Shown here: positions 16,365 to 22,865 of the stretch, one piece after another
Layout of the letters: the number at the start of each line of letters is the position of its first letter
Position numbering within the stretch: the stretch's first letter is position 1
Origin: JALZAA01 sp036005605
GTDB lineage: Bacteria; Actinomycetota; Acidimicrobiia; IMCC26256; JACDBD01
NCBI GenBank assembly: GCA_036005605.1
Contig: DASYQJ010000219.1
Location: 1-40,536, forward strand
Direction: 5' to 3'
Length of the DNA stretch: 40,536 nt
Made by a program: the position numbers and the translations under genes
Notes under the pieces: generated by a model
Told to the model about the DNA's origin: nothing
The model's input: the letters and a program-made list of their open reading frames with translations, nothing else
Database searches by the model: none

Positions 16365-16861
16365 GGCACGCCTGCGACGGCCGTTGCCGGCTCAGGCTCC
16401 GCCGGTGCCGATGTGGCGGCGGTCGTCGGCACCGCCCCGTCGAACGTGTTCGTGACGGTGAAGGTCACGTTGTTGGACGTCTCGTCCGGAGAGTCGAACG
16501 TGACCTCGTTGCCGGAGGGCGCGCAGCTCGCGTTGACGCCGTCGTCCTGACAGGCGTATGCGACGGTGGTCGCTCCACCAGTGCCGGTCTCGGTGATGGT
16601 GCATGTCGTGCCGGGCACGCCGGCATTGAAGAAGTTGTCGTTCGCGGGGACCGGGTCGCCCGTGGCGTCGAAGGTGAGGTCGCCGGACGGGCCGCCGTCG
16701 GTGCAGGCGTAATGGACCGTGAAGGTCGTGCCGGCGGGCGCGCTGCCGACGACGACTTTGTTGACCTCGACGTGCAAGTTCTCGCCCGCAGATGCGGGCG
16801 AGCCGAGGGCGATGAGCGAGGCGGCGGCGATCGCGAGCAGGGCCAAGATCCGCTTGTGCAT
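16349..16861 (-). CDS. Secreted DUF5979-like protein
   Basis: A 170-residue protein with a signal peptide: KR near the start, a hydrophobic run of about 15 residues, and a likely cleavage after SPASA (about 25). The mature part resembles DUF5979-type Ig-like modules (AGTTFTVHYAC, TCTITETGTGG, VTFTVTNTF) with four cysteines spaced for disulphides. A Pro/Ala/Thr-rich tail ends in PRLTG, a sorting-signal-like pentapeptide but with no hydrophobic tail after it. ATG 16861 lies 7 nt after TAGGGT (16874-16869), whose TAG is the stop of the upstream gene, so it may have its own leaderless promoter. It is likely a cell-surface or exported protein of unknown role. Confidence 0.75.
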   Translation of the reverse strand: MHKRILALLAIAAASLIALGSPASAGENLHVEVNKVVVGSAPAGTTFTVHYACTDGGPSGDLTFDATGDPVPANDNFFNAGVPGTTCTITETGTGGATTVAYACQDDGVNASCAPSGNEVTFDSPDETSNNVTFTVTNTFDGAVPTTAATSAPAEPEPATAVAGVPRLTG

Positions 16862-16871
16862 GAGGGGGACC

Positions 16872-17621
16872 CTAGAGCGTCGGTGGGGGGACTGTGAGGA
16901 TGGCTTCGCCCTGCCGCGTCACGCGGTCAGAGTTCGTGCTCTGCAGCACGCCGCCCGCGCCGTCGAGCGCGGACGTCGTATTCGCGCATCCGCCGTCGGC
17001 GTGGGACTGGTAGTTGACCGCGACGGCTTTGGGAGCGAAGCGGTCGCCGCGGTTGCTCACGACCTCGAAGTCCGACCACCGCACGGTCACCGAGGGATCG
17101 TCGCAGCGCGCGAACACCTCCGACCAGACCATCGGGTCACCGAGGAACGATGCTGCGGCCATCAGGTCGCGCACGGTGGAGGCGTCGCCGGTGGCGAGGT
17201 CCGTGACCTCACCGCGCCACGTGCCCTCGTCGACGCGGTGCACGCGCAGCCGGTACGCGTGCTCCGGCTCCCAGAGGTAGTCGCGTGTGTTCGGGTCGGC
17301 GGGCGTGCTCGGCAACGGCGACTCGGTCCCCGGGAGCAAGGAACCATCGGATGCGTACCCGCCCCAGTTCACCGCGCCGAACGCGGGATGTCGGTGGTTC
17401 CATTGCAGCCCGAGGTGCGCGGCTCCCGCGCCGGGGAAGGCGACCTGGAGCGCCCAGAAGTAGAGATCGTCGACCACGGGCGGCGTGCGCACCTCGATGG
17501 TGACGCTCGCCGCGACGAGGTGGCCGGCTCCCGGTGGGAGCCGCCATCCGAGATGGAACGACGAGGCGCCGTTCCCGGACGGCGGGAAGCCGCGCGTGCG
17601 CGCACGCCGCAAGAGAGACAC
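16872..17621 (-). CDS. Uncharacterised 249-residue protein
   Basis: I do not recognise a firm family. The sequence is beta-rich with many aromatics, including SSFHLGWRLPPG, LYFWALQVAF, LGLQWNHRHP and YLWEPEHAYRLRVHR, which resembles jelly-roll proteins such as DUF3472, but this is weak. It has no clear signal peptide or membrane helix. GTG 17621 is chosen because TAGGCT (17634-17629) ends 7 nt upstream and the rest of the open frame would run through the promoter of the divergent dehydrogenase. An operator-like dyad lies 33 bp upstream. A few cysteines are present. It is followed by the secreted protein gene. Confidence 0.65.
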   Translation of the reverse strand: MSLLRRARTRGFPPSGNGASSFHLGWRLPPGAGHLVAASVTIEVRTPPVVDDLYFWALQVAFPGAGAAHLGLQWNHRHPAFGAVNWGGYASDGSLLPGTESPLPSTPADPNTRDYLWEPEHAYRLRVHRVDEGTWRGEVTDLATGDASTVRDLMAAASFLGDPMVWSEVFARCDDPSVTVRWSDFEVVSNRGDRFAPKAVAVNYQSHADGGCANTTSALDGAGGVLQSTNSDRVTRQGEAILTVPPPTL

Positions 17622-17628
17622 CGGCGTG

Positions 17629-17634
17629 AGCCTA
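17629..17634 (-). promoter_or_regulatory. -10 box (TAGGCT), leaderless
   Basis: TAGGCT on the minus strand ends 7 nt before GTG 17621. No Shine-Dalgarno sequence is present. Confidence 0.4.
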
Positions 17635-17646
17635 CGAGCGCGAAAC

Positions 17647-17662
17647 CTGACGCTCGTGTCAC
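17647..17662. promoter_or_regulatory. Operator-like dyad, site 3 (CTGAC-N6-GTCAC)
   Basis: CTGACGCTCGTGTCAC has a perfect TGAC/GTCA core and shares its flank (GAAAC before, CG after) with site 4. It lies between divergent genes, and its CTGACG overlaps a possible -35 of the double acyl-CoA dehydrogenase. Confidence 0.55.
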
Positions 17663-17674
17663 CGCGCCTAGGAT
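17647..17674 (+). promoter_or_regulatory. Promoter of the double acyl-CoA dehydrogenase
   Basis: CTGACG (17647-17652) and TAGGAT (17669-17674) are 16 bp apart. A start about 7 nt after the -10 falls at 17681-17682, exactly where the conserved leader hairpin begins. Confidence 0.45.
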
Positions 17675-17681
17675 CCGCGGC

Positions 17682-17748
17682 GACGGCGGCTTTGCCGACC
17701 GTCGCCGCAGGAGCCCGAGCCTGCGAGGGCGACCCGAGGAGACTGTGC
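17682..17748 (+). promoter_or_regulatory. Structured 5' leader element, copy B
   Basis: Hairpin 1 (17682-17703) is identical to copy A: a 9-bp stem with a TTT loop and bulged A. Hairpin 2 pairs GTCGCC (17701-17706) with GGCGAC (17728-17733) and GCAGG with CCTGC inside. The two hairpins overlap by 3 nt, so they might compete. GAGGAG then precedes ATG 17749. Confidence 0.65.
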
Positions 17749-19914
17749 ATGCCGATCGGGATCAGCGAGGAGCACGAGGCGCTACGCCAGACGGCGCGCG
17801 GATGGGTGGAACGCCATTGCGCCCCCGCCGTCCCGCGGTCGGCGCTGGACGCCGAGACGGAGTCGCTCCCGCCGTTCTGGGCCGACCTGGCGGCGCAAGG
17901 CTGGCTGGGATTGCACATCGACGAGGCCCTTGGCGGCGAGGGCTACGGCCTGCCCGAGCTGGCGGTGGTGCTCGAGGAGCTGGGGCGGGCATGCGCGCCG
18001 GGCCCGTTCCTCCCCACTGTGCTCGCGTCCGCAGTGCTCCAGGCCGCCGGCAAGGAGATCGCCGCCGACATCGTGCCCGGCCTGGCGTCGGGCGAGACCG
18101 TCGGGACGCTCGCGCTGGGCGGGCGGCTGGATGCCGAGCCGGGGGGCGACGGGCTACGCGTGCGCGGCACGCTCCGAGCCGTGCCCTCGGCTCACCTCGC
18201 GGGCGTGCTCGTCGCTCGAGCCGGAGACAAATGGTGTGCGCTCGTCGCGGGCGAGTTCACCGCCACCGAGCTGCCTAGCCTGGACCCGACCCGGCGCGTC
18301 GCCGAGGTGCAGGTCGACGGCGCCGTCGTGCCGAGCGCGCGGCGGCTCGACGGTGTGGAAAAGGCGCGGGTGCGGGATTTGGCGGCGGCGGTCTTCGCGG
18401 CCGAGAGCGTGGGCGTGGCGCAGTGGTGCGTCGACACTGCGTCCGAGTACGCCAAGGTGCGGGAGCAGTTTGGCCGCCCTATCGGCCAGTTCCAGGGTGT
18501 GAAGCACAAGTGCGCCGACATGCTGGCCGAGACCGAGCTCGCGCGCGCAGCCGCGTGGGACGCCGCCCGCGCCGCCGACGAGCCGGAGGTCGCCCCGCTC
18601 ACGGCTGCCGCGGCCGCGAGCCTCGCGATCGACGCCGCGTACGGCGCCGCGAAGGACTGCATTCAGGTGCACGGCGGCATCGGGTTCACCTGGGAGCACG
18701 ACGCGCACCTGTATCTCAAGCGGGCAACCGCGACGCGCCAGCTCCTCGGCCCGACATCAGCGTGGCGGGTACGCGCCGCCGAAGCCGCTCGCGGAGGCGC
18801 CCGTCGCCGTCTGGCCGTCGACCTTCCGCCCGAAGCGGAGGCGCTGCGCGAAGACCTCGGCGCGTTCGCCGCCGAGGTCAAGGGCCTCGACGCCGTCGAG
18901 CAACGGCGCCGCCTCGCTGACGCCGGGTACCTCGCCCCGCAGTGGCCGAAGCCGTGGGGCCGCGACGCCAGCGCCCTGGAGCAGCTCGTCATCGACGACG
19001 AGTTCCGCAAAGCGAAGGTGCGACGGCCCAACCTGAGCGTCGGCGCGTGGGCCCTGCCGCCGCTGATGGTCTTCGGGACGAGCGAGCAGCAGCAGCGCTG
19101 GATCCCGGCCACGCTGCGAGGCGAGATCTCGTGGTGCCAGCTGTTCAGCGAGCCCGGCGCCGGCTCTGACCTCGCCGCGCTCACGACGCGTGCGACGCGC
19201 GATGAAGGCGGCTGGGTCGTCAACGGCCAGAAGGTCTGGACGTCCATGGCGCAGGACGCCGACTGGGGGATCCTCATCGCTCGGACCGACCCGGACGCGG
19301 CGAAGCACGACGGCATCAGCTACTTCATGCTCGACATGAAGACGCCCGGCATCGACATTCGCCCCCTGCGCGAGCTCACCGGCGAGGCGTGGTTCAACGA
19401 GGTGTTCTTCAACGACGTCTTCGTGCCCGACGAGTGCCTGGTCGGTGCGGAGCACGACGGGTGGCGCGCCGCCCGCACGACGCTCGCCAACGAGCGCGTC
19501 TACATGGGCAGCGGCTCGTCGATCGGGTACGGCGTCCAGGGTGTGCTGCAGCTGCTCGACACGGCTGGGCTCGCATCCGACCCGGTCGCGCTGGACGAAG
19601 CCGGGGGGCTCGTGGCGGAGGAGCACGCGCTCAGCGTCCTCGGGTTCCGGCTCACCCTGCAGGCGCTCGGCGGGGCCGATCCCAGCGGGTCGGAAGCGGC
19701 GGTGCGCAAGCTCCTCGGGGTCGAGCACGACCAGCGCGTCCAGGAGATCGGGCTCGAGCTGCTCGGCGGCGAGGGTGCCGTGACCGATGGCGACGCCGCG
19801 ATGTGGGTGCGCGGCTTCCTGTTCAACCGGTGCCTGACGATCGCGGGTGGCACGAGCGAGGTACAGCGCAACGTGATCGCCGAGCGTCTGCTCGGCCTGC
19901 CGCGAGATCCGTGA
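17749..19914 (+). CDS. Two-domain acyl-CoA dehydrogenase (FadE34-like fusion)
   Basis: A 721-residue fusion of two acyl-CoA dehydrogenase modules, roughly 1-345 and 355-721. Domain 1 ends with FGRPIGQFQGVKHKCADM and VHGGIGFTWEHD. Domain 2 carries QLFSEPGAGSDLAALTTRA, GQKVWTSMAQDADWG and the C-terminal AGGTSEVQRNVIAERLLG. Length and order match the fused FadE type (mycobacterial FadE34, about 710 residues), which replaces the usual heterotetramer on steroid side-chain acyl-CoAs. Domain 2 has AGGT where many family members have the catalytic Glu (YEGT), so the base must lie elsewhere, as in the isovaleryl-CoA group. ATG 17749 follows leader copy B with a good ribosome site. It converges with the LysM gene. 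Confidence 0.88.
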   Translation: MPIGISEEHEALRQTARGWVERHCAPAVPRSALDAETESLPPFWADLAAQGWLGLHIDEALGGEGYGLPELAVVLEELGRACAPGPFLPTVLASAVLQAAGKEIAADIVPGLASGETVGTLALGGRLDAEPGGDGLRVRGTLRAVPSAHLAGVLVARAGDKWCALVAGEFTATELPSLDPTRRVAEVQVDGAVVPSARRLDGVEKARVRDLAAAVFAAESVGVAQWCVDTASEYAKVREQFGRPIGQFQGVKHKCADMLAETELARAAAWDAARAADEPEVAPLTAAAAASLAIDAAYGAAKDCIQVHGGIGFTWEHDAHLYLKRATATRQLLGPTSAWRVRAAEAARGGARRRLAVDLPPEAEALREDLGAFAAEVKGLDAVEQRRRLADAGYLAPQWPKPWGRDASALEQLVIDDEFRKAKVRRPNLSVGAWALPPLMVFGTSEQQQRWIPATLRGEISWCQLFSEPGAGSDLAALTTRATRDEGGWVVNGQKVWTSMAQDADWGILIARTDPDAAKHDGISYFMLDMKTPGIDIRPLRELTGEAWFNEVFFNDVFVPDECLVGAEHDGWRAARTTLANERVYMGSGSSIGYGVQGVLQLLDTAGLASDPVALDEAGGLVAEEHALSVLGFRLTLQALGGADPSGSEAAVRKLLGVEHDQRVQEIGLELLGGEGAVTDGDAAMWVRGFLFNRCLTIAGGTSEVQRNVIAERLLGLPRDP

Positions 19915-19924
19915 GCGGGCCGCT

Positions 19925-20785
19925 CTAAAGCGGCGGGAGCTCGACGATCTCGCCCGGGTACACGAGGTTCGCGTTGCCCGAGTGCAGTCGAGGCCGATTG
20001 ATCTCGACGACGCGCAGCCAATACGGCGCGACGTCGTCGGGGGCGAGATCGGTCGGCTGCTTCCCGGTCGCCGTCGCGACCTGACCTGCGGCGATCGACC
20101 ACAGGTGCTCACCGCGGGTAACCGTGTGCGTCGCGCCCGCGGAGGGCGCGCGTGGGGGAGCGGCGGGTACAGCCGGCACGACGGGAACAACCGACGACTG
20201 TTCGGCCGACGGGACGAGCGACGCGGTCGTCGGTGGCGGTGCGGGCACCGGCGCGGTCTCGACGGACGGCACGCTCGGCGCGGGCGGCGGATCGACGCCC
20301 TGACCGGTGCGCACGCTCGACGGGAGACGAGATGGAACGCTCGCCGGGTCGCGATGATCGGCTTCGATGACCACGGGTGCGGCTGTCGCGGTCGACGTCG
20401 GCGGCGGATCGGCGGCGGCGGGACGGCCGACGCCCAGGGCGGTCGCGGCCACGATCGACACCGCCGCGGCGCGGTCCGCCCATCGCCGGACCGCCGGCAG
20501 CGTGGCCCAGCCGAGAGCGGCCGCGGTGCCGTGGAAGCGGGCGGCGCGAGCCGCGACGTAGAGCAGCGTGCTGCCGAGGAGCCACCATGCGGACACGAGT
20601 GCCGCGAGCCGAACGCCGGCGAGCAGCACGTCTTCGCTCGGCGACTGCTGCAGCCAGCGGACGAGGTCGTGGCGAGGGATCGCGAAGCCCTCGACGCCGC
20701 CGAGGCGATGCAGCGCGACGACCGCGATCGCCTCGCCGGCGACGAGCAGGGCGAGCACCCGGCGCGCTTTCGAGCCCTCCTCCAC
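19925..20785 (-). CDS. Membrane-anchored LysM-domain protein
   Basis: A 286-residue protein with hydrophobic helices near 9-23, 50-75 and 95-115, then a long Pro/Ala/Ser/Thr-rich linker and a C-terminal LysM domain (from THTVTRGEHLWSIAAGQVA near 215 to YPGEIVELPPL). LysM binds peptidoglycan, so the protein probably tethers membrane and wall. The helices might belong to a BTAD/LysM-type actinobacterial envelope family. GTG 20785 is chosen because AGGAGG and leader copy C lie directly upstream, and a clear promoter (TTGACA-17-TACGGT) lies beyond them. It is unrelated to the metabolic genes around it. Confidence 0.8.
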   Translation of the reverse strand: MEEGSKARRVLALLVAGEAIAVVALHRLGGVEGFAIPRHDLVRWLQQSPSEDVLLAGVRLAALVSAWWLLGSTLLYVAARAARFHGTAAALGWATLPAVRRWADRAAAVSIVAATALGVGRPAAADPPPTSTATAAPVVIEADHRDPASVPSRLPSSVRTGQGVDPPPAPSVPSVETAPVPAPPPTTASLVPSAEQSSVVPVVPAVPAAPPRAPSAGATHTVTRGEHLWSIAAGQVATATGKQPTDLAPDDVAPYWLRVVEINRPRLHSGNANLVYPGEIVELPPL

Positions 20786-20846
20786 GCCCCCTCCTGTCGC
20801 CGTTGCAGACTCCGGCTGTGCGGAGGCGGTTGGCGAAGCCACCGCC
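20786..20846 (-). promoter_or_regulatory. Structured 5' leader element, copy C
   Basis: Hairpin 1 (20846-20825) is GGCGG-TGGC-TTC-GCCA-a-CCGCC. Compared with copies A and B, two stem pairs are changed on both sides (A-T to G-C, C-G to T-A), which keeps pairing. A weaker second stem and AGGAGG precede GTG 20785. The predicted transcript start lies about 3 nt before hairpin 1. Confidence 0.65.
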
Positions 20847-20855
20847 GCCGCGGGC

Positions 20856-20884
20856 ACCGTACGGCACGCCATCTGGCGTGTCAA
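20856..20884 (-). promoter_or_regulatory. Sigma-70-type promoter of the LysM gene
   Basis: TTGACA (20884-20879), a 17-bp spacer and TACGGT (20861-20856) make a near-consensus housekeeping promoter reading toward the LysM gene. CGTCAGAT occurs twice, 10 bp apart (20887-20894 and 20897-20904), just upstream of the -35. Confidence 0.65.
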
Positions 20885-20931
20885 TGCGTCAGATGACGTC
20901 AGATTGCGCTGGCTGAGAAGAACCGGGAGCG

Positions 20932-21999
20932 CTAGAAGTCGGGCGGGGCGTAGTAGTGCTCGGGGCCGGCGGCTTTGATGTCGCCGAGCCAGTCGCCGTC
21001 GTAGAAGTCGGTCGGGCCCTGGATGCCGGGGGAGACGAGCTCCCAGGCGTTGCGCTTGTAGGTCCAGTTGTCGGGCTGCAAGCGGTGGGCGGCGCGGAAG
21101 TGGGCGCGGGCGTCGTCGACGTGACCGGCGTGATGCAGGTGCTGGCCGAGCTCGAACTCGGCGGCAGCCTCGGCCACCGCGGGCGGACGCGGCGCCGACT
21201 TCCGCACGACCTCGTCCGGGGAGAGCGCGTACTCGCTGGCGGCGCCGTGCTCGACCCAGTCTCGCAGCGCTTCGACGTAATGGTCGGCGTCGAAGCGCGG
21301 GATGCGCTTGACCTGCTCGAGCATGTCGCGAATGTGAGCGTCGAGATCGTCGGGGAGGCCCTCGGGCGCCTTGAGCTTGCTGAAGTCGTAGCGCTCGACG
21401 GCGGCGGTGTGCGGTGGGCGCACGATCATCCCGTTCTCATCGACCCACAGCGCGCTCGGGACGTTGACCACGCCCAGCAGCTCGTCGAGCTTGTGCGCGG
21501 TATCGACGAGCTGCGGATGCTCGGCGCCGGAACGCTCGATCCACGACCGGGCGGCGTCGACCTCGAGGTCGAGCGCCACGGTGACGATCTCGAGACCCTG
21601 CGGGTGGACCTCAGTGCGCAGTTGCCGCCACACGGGCAGCGCCATGCGGCAGCCTCACCACGACGCCCACGCTGCGATCAGAACCTTCTCGCCGCGGAGC
21701 GACGCCAGGTCGAACGGTCGCCCGTCCACGTCGGCGAGGACGATCGGAGGCAGCTGAGCCGATGCGAGGACGCGATCGCCGGCCTCCGGTCCGAGTGCCC
21801 ACAGCTCGTGGCCGTCGTCGTGAACGAGGGGCATGCCGAGCCGCTCGGCGACCACCGTGACGTCGACCAGGCCGTCGGTGCCGGAGCCGTCCGGGAGCGG
21901 AACGCACCGGTCGTCCTTGCACAGGCCCTCGGGCTTCAGCTCCCACCCGGTCTCTCGCTCGAGCTCGTCCGGGGTGACGCTCAGGGCCTGGAGGATCAC
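20932..21999 (-). CDS. Thioredoxin-like redoxin with in-frame UGA, probable selenoprotein
   Basis: Reading TGA 21657-21655 as selenocysteine gives one 355-residue protein. Residues 1-75 carry GLCKDDRCVPLP (Cys27, Cys32). A TlpA/ResA-like fold starts near 80 (PPIVLADVDGRPFDLASLRG) and leads to AAWASW-U115-G-C117-RMALPVW, where UGA replaces the expected redox cysteine. A TPR-like C-terminal part follows (AVAEAAAEFELGQHLHHAG). The 237 codons after the UGA are intact and GC-rich like the rest, which argues against a pseudogene. A hairpin fit for SECIS follows the UGA. GTG 21999 lies 6 nt after TAGCGT. From memory, RefSeq uses a family name of the form ResA-like WAxxUGC motif-containing protein. 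Sel genes are not in the window. The alternative is a recent nonsense change or sequencing error. Confidence 0.75.
21623..21651 (-). other. Candidate bacterial SECIS hairpin
   Basis: Starting 3 nt after the UGA, TGCCGC (21651-21646) and GCGGCA (21628-21623) form a 6-bp stem. Inside it GGC-GCT-GCC makes an apical hairpin whose loop starts with G about 15 nt from the UGA, close to the bacterial SECIS spacing as I recall it. The fold was not computed. Confidence 0.4.
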
Positions 22000-22005
22000 G
22001 GTTGC

Positions 22006-22011
22006 ACGCTA
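22006..22011 (-). promoter_or_regulatory. -10 box (TAGCGT), leaderless
   Basis: TAGCGT on the minus strand ends 6 nt before GTG 21999, the start of the UGA-containing redoxin gene. There is no Shine-Dalgarno sequence. Confidence 0.45.
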
Positions 22012-22058
22012 GCTCGCCGTGCTACGTTCCCCGGCGTCCTCGATGAGGGGGGTTCGAC

Positions 22059-22805
22059 ATGGTCCTGGCTTCGGCCCTCGACATCTTCTCCCGGTCCGGG
22101 TTCTCGTACCTGTCCCGGTGGTCGCATGTCTTCGTCGGCATCACGTGGATCGGGCTGCTGTACTTCTTCAACTTCGTGCAGGTGCCCGCCTACGCCGAGA
22201 TGGAGGCGGCGGCCCGCAACAACGCCATCGACAAGCTCACGTCCCGGGCGTTGTGGTGGTTCCGCTGGGCGGCGGCCGCCACGCTCGTCAGCGGGATCCT
22301 GCTCATCATCTTCAACGAGCAGTACGAGAGCGACTTCATCAAGAGCCCCGGTGGAGTCGCCATCTACGCCGGCGTCCTCCTGGCGCTCACGATGTTCCTG
22401 AACGTGTGGCTCGTGATCTGGCCGAACCAGAAGAAGGTGATCGCCAACGCCCGCAACGTGCAGGCGGGTGGTGAAGCTGATCCCGCGGTGCCGCCGGCGG
22501 CGCGGAAGGCGGCCCTCGCTTCGCGCCAGAACACGATCTTCTCGCTGCCGATGCTGGTCTTCATGGTGGGCACGTCACACTTCCCGTACGACAGCGCGAT
22601 CGACACGTCGGGGAGCAAGCGAGCGACGTTCTGGATCATCTGGATCGTGATCTTCGCCCTCTTCGAGATCAACGCGCTCGGGCTTCTGGGCACGAAGCCA
22701 GGAGGCACGAGGGTCATCTACGACAGCCACCGCAACGCGATCATCACGTCGTTCGTGTACTCGGCGGTAGCGATCATCCTGTTCTCGTACGTTCTGACAA
22801 GCTGA
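22059..22805 (+). CDS. PuuD-like (urate hydroxylase family) membrane protein
   Basis: A 248-residue integral membrane protein with about six hydrophobic helices. The segment SHVFVGITWIGLLYFFNFVQ and LWWFRWAAAATLVSGILL match the PuuD/DUF989 membrane domain, including conserved His and Trp residues that could bind haem. Full PuuD proteins carry a C-terminal cytochrome c domain, absent here, so true urate oxidation is uncertain. ATG 22059 has a strong Shine-Dalgarno sequence (GAGGGGGG). It diverges from the redoxin gene 59 bp away, and the two may share redox chemistry, though this is speculation. Confidence 0.72.
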   Translation: MVLASALDIFSRSGFSYLSRWSHVFVGITWIGLLYFFNFVQVPAYAEMEAAARNNAIDKLTSRALWWFRWAAAATLVSGILLIIFNEQYESDFIKSPGGVAIYAGVLLALTMFLNVWLVIWPNQKKVIANARNVQAGGEADPAVPPAARKAALASRQNTIFSLPMLVFMVGTSHFPYDSAIDTSGSKRATFWIIWIVIFALFEINALGLLGTKPGGTRVIYDSHRNAIITSFVYSAVAIILFSYVLTS

Positions 22806-22827
22806 CGAAGCTGACCAGCCGGGCGAG

Positions 22828-22865
22828 CTGAGCGCTCGGAGGTGCCGCCGCCGCGGCGCGCTCAG
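22828..22865. terminator. Bidirectional hairpin between convergent genes
   Basis: Arms CTGAGCGC (22828-22835) and GCGCTCAG (22858-22865) are a perfect 8-bp inverted repeat. The loop contains GCCGC-CGCC-GCGGC, which can extend the fold. It lies between the PuuD-like stop (22805) and the dehydrogenase stop at 22862. Confidence 0.6.

Noticed and set aside
20893..20904. A TGACGTCA palindrome as a sixth copy of the operator.
   Set aside because: It lacks the 6-bp spacer and right flank seen in the five sites. It fits better as part of a direct repeat.
20932..21645. The 237-codon frame from ATG 21645 as a separate gene.
   Set aside because: The sequence continues the same protein before the UGA, there is no ribosome site, and the N-terminus would lack half of the thioredoxin fold.
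22795..22818. Three AGCTGAC-like repeats at the end of the PuuD-like gene.
   Set aside because: They are short, overlap the stop codon and show no dyad. Chance seems likely.
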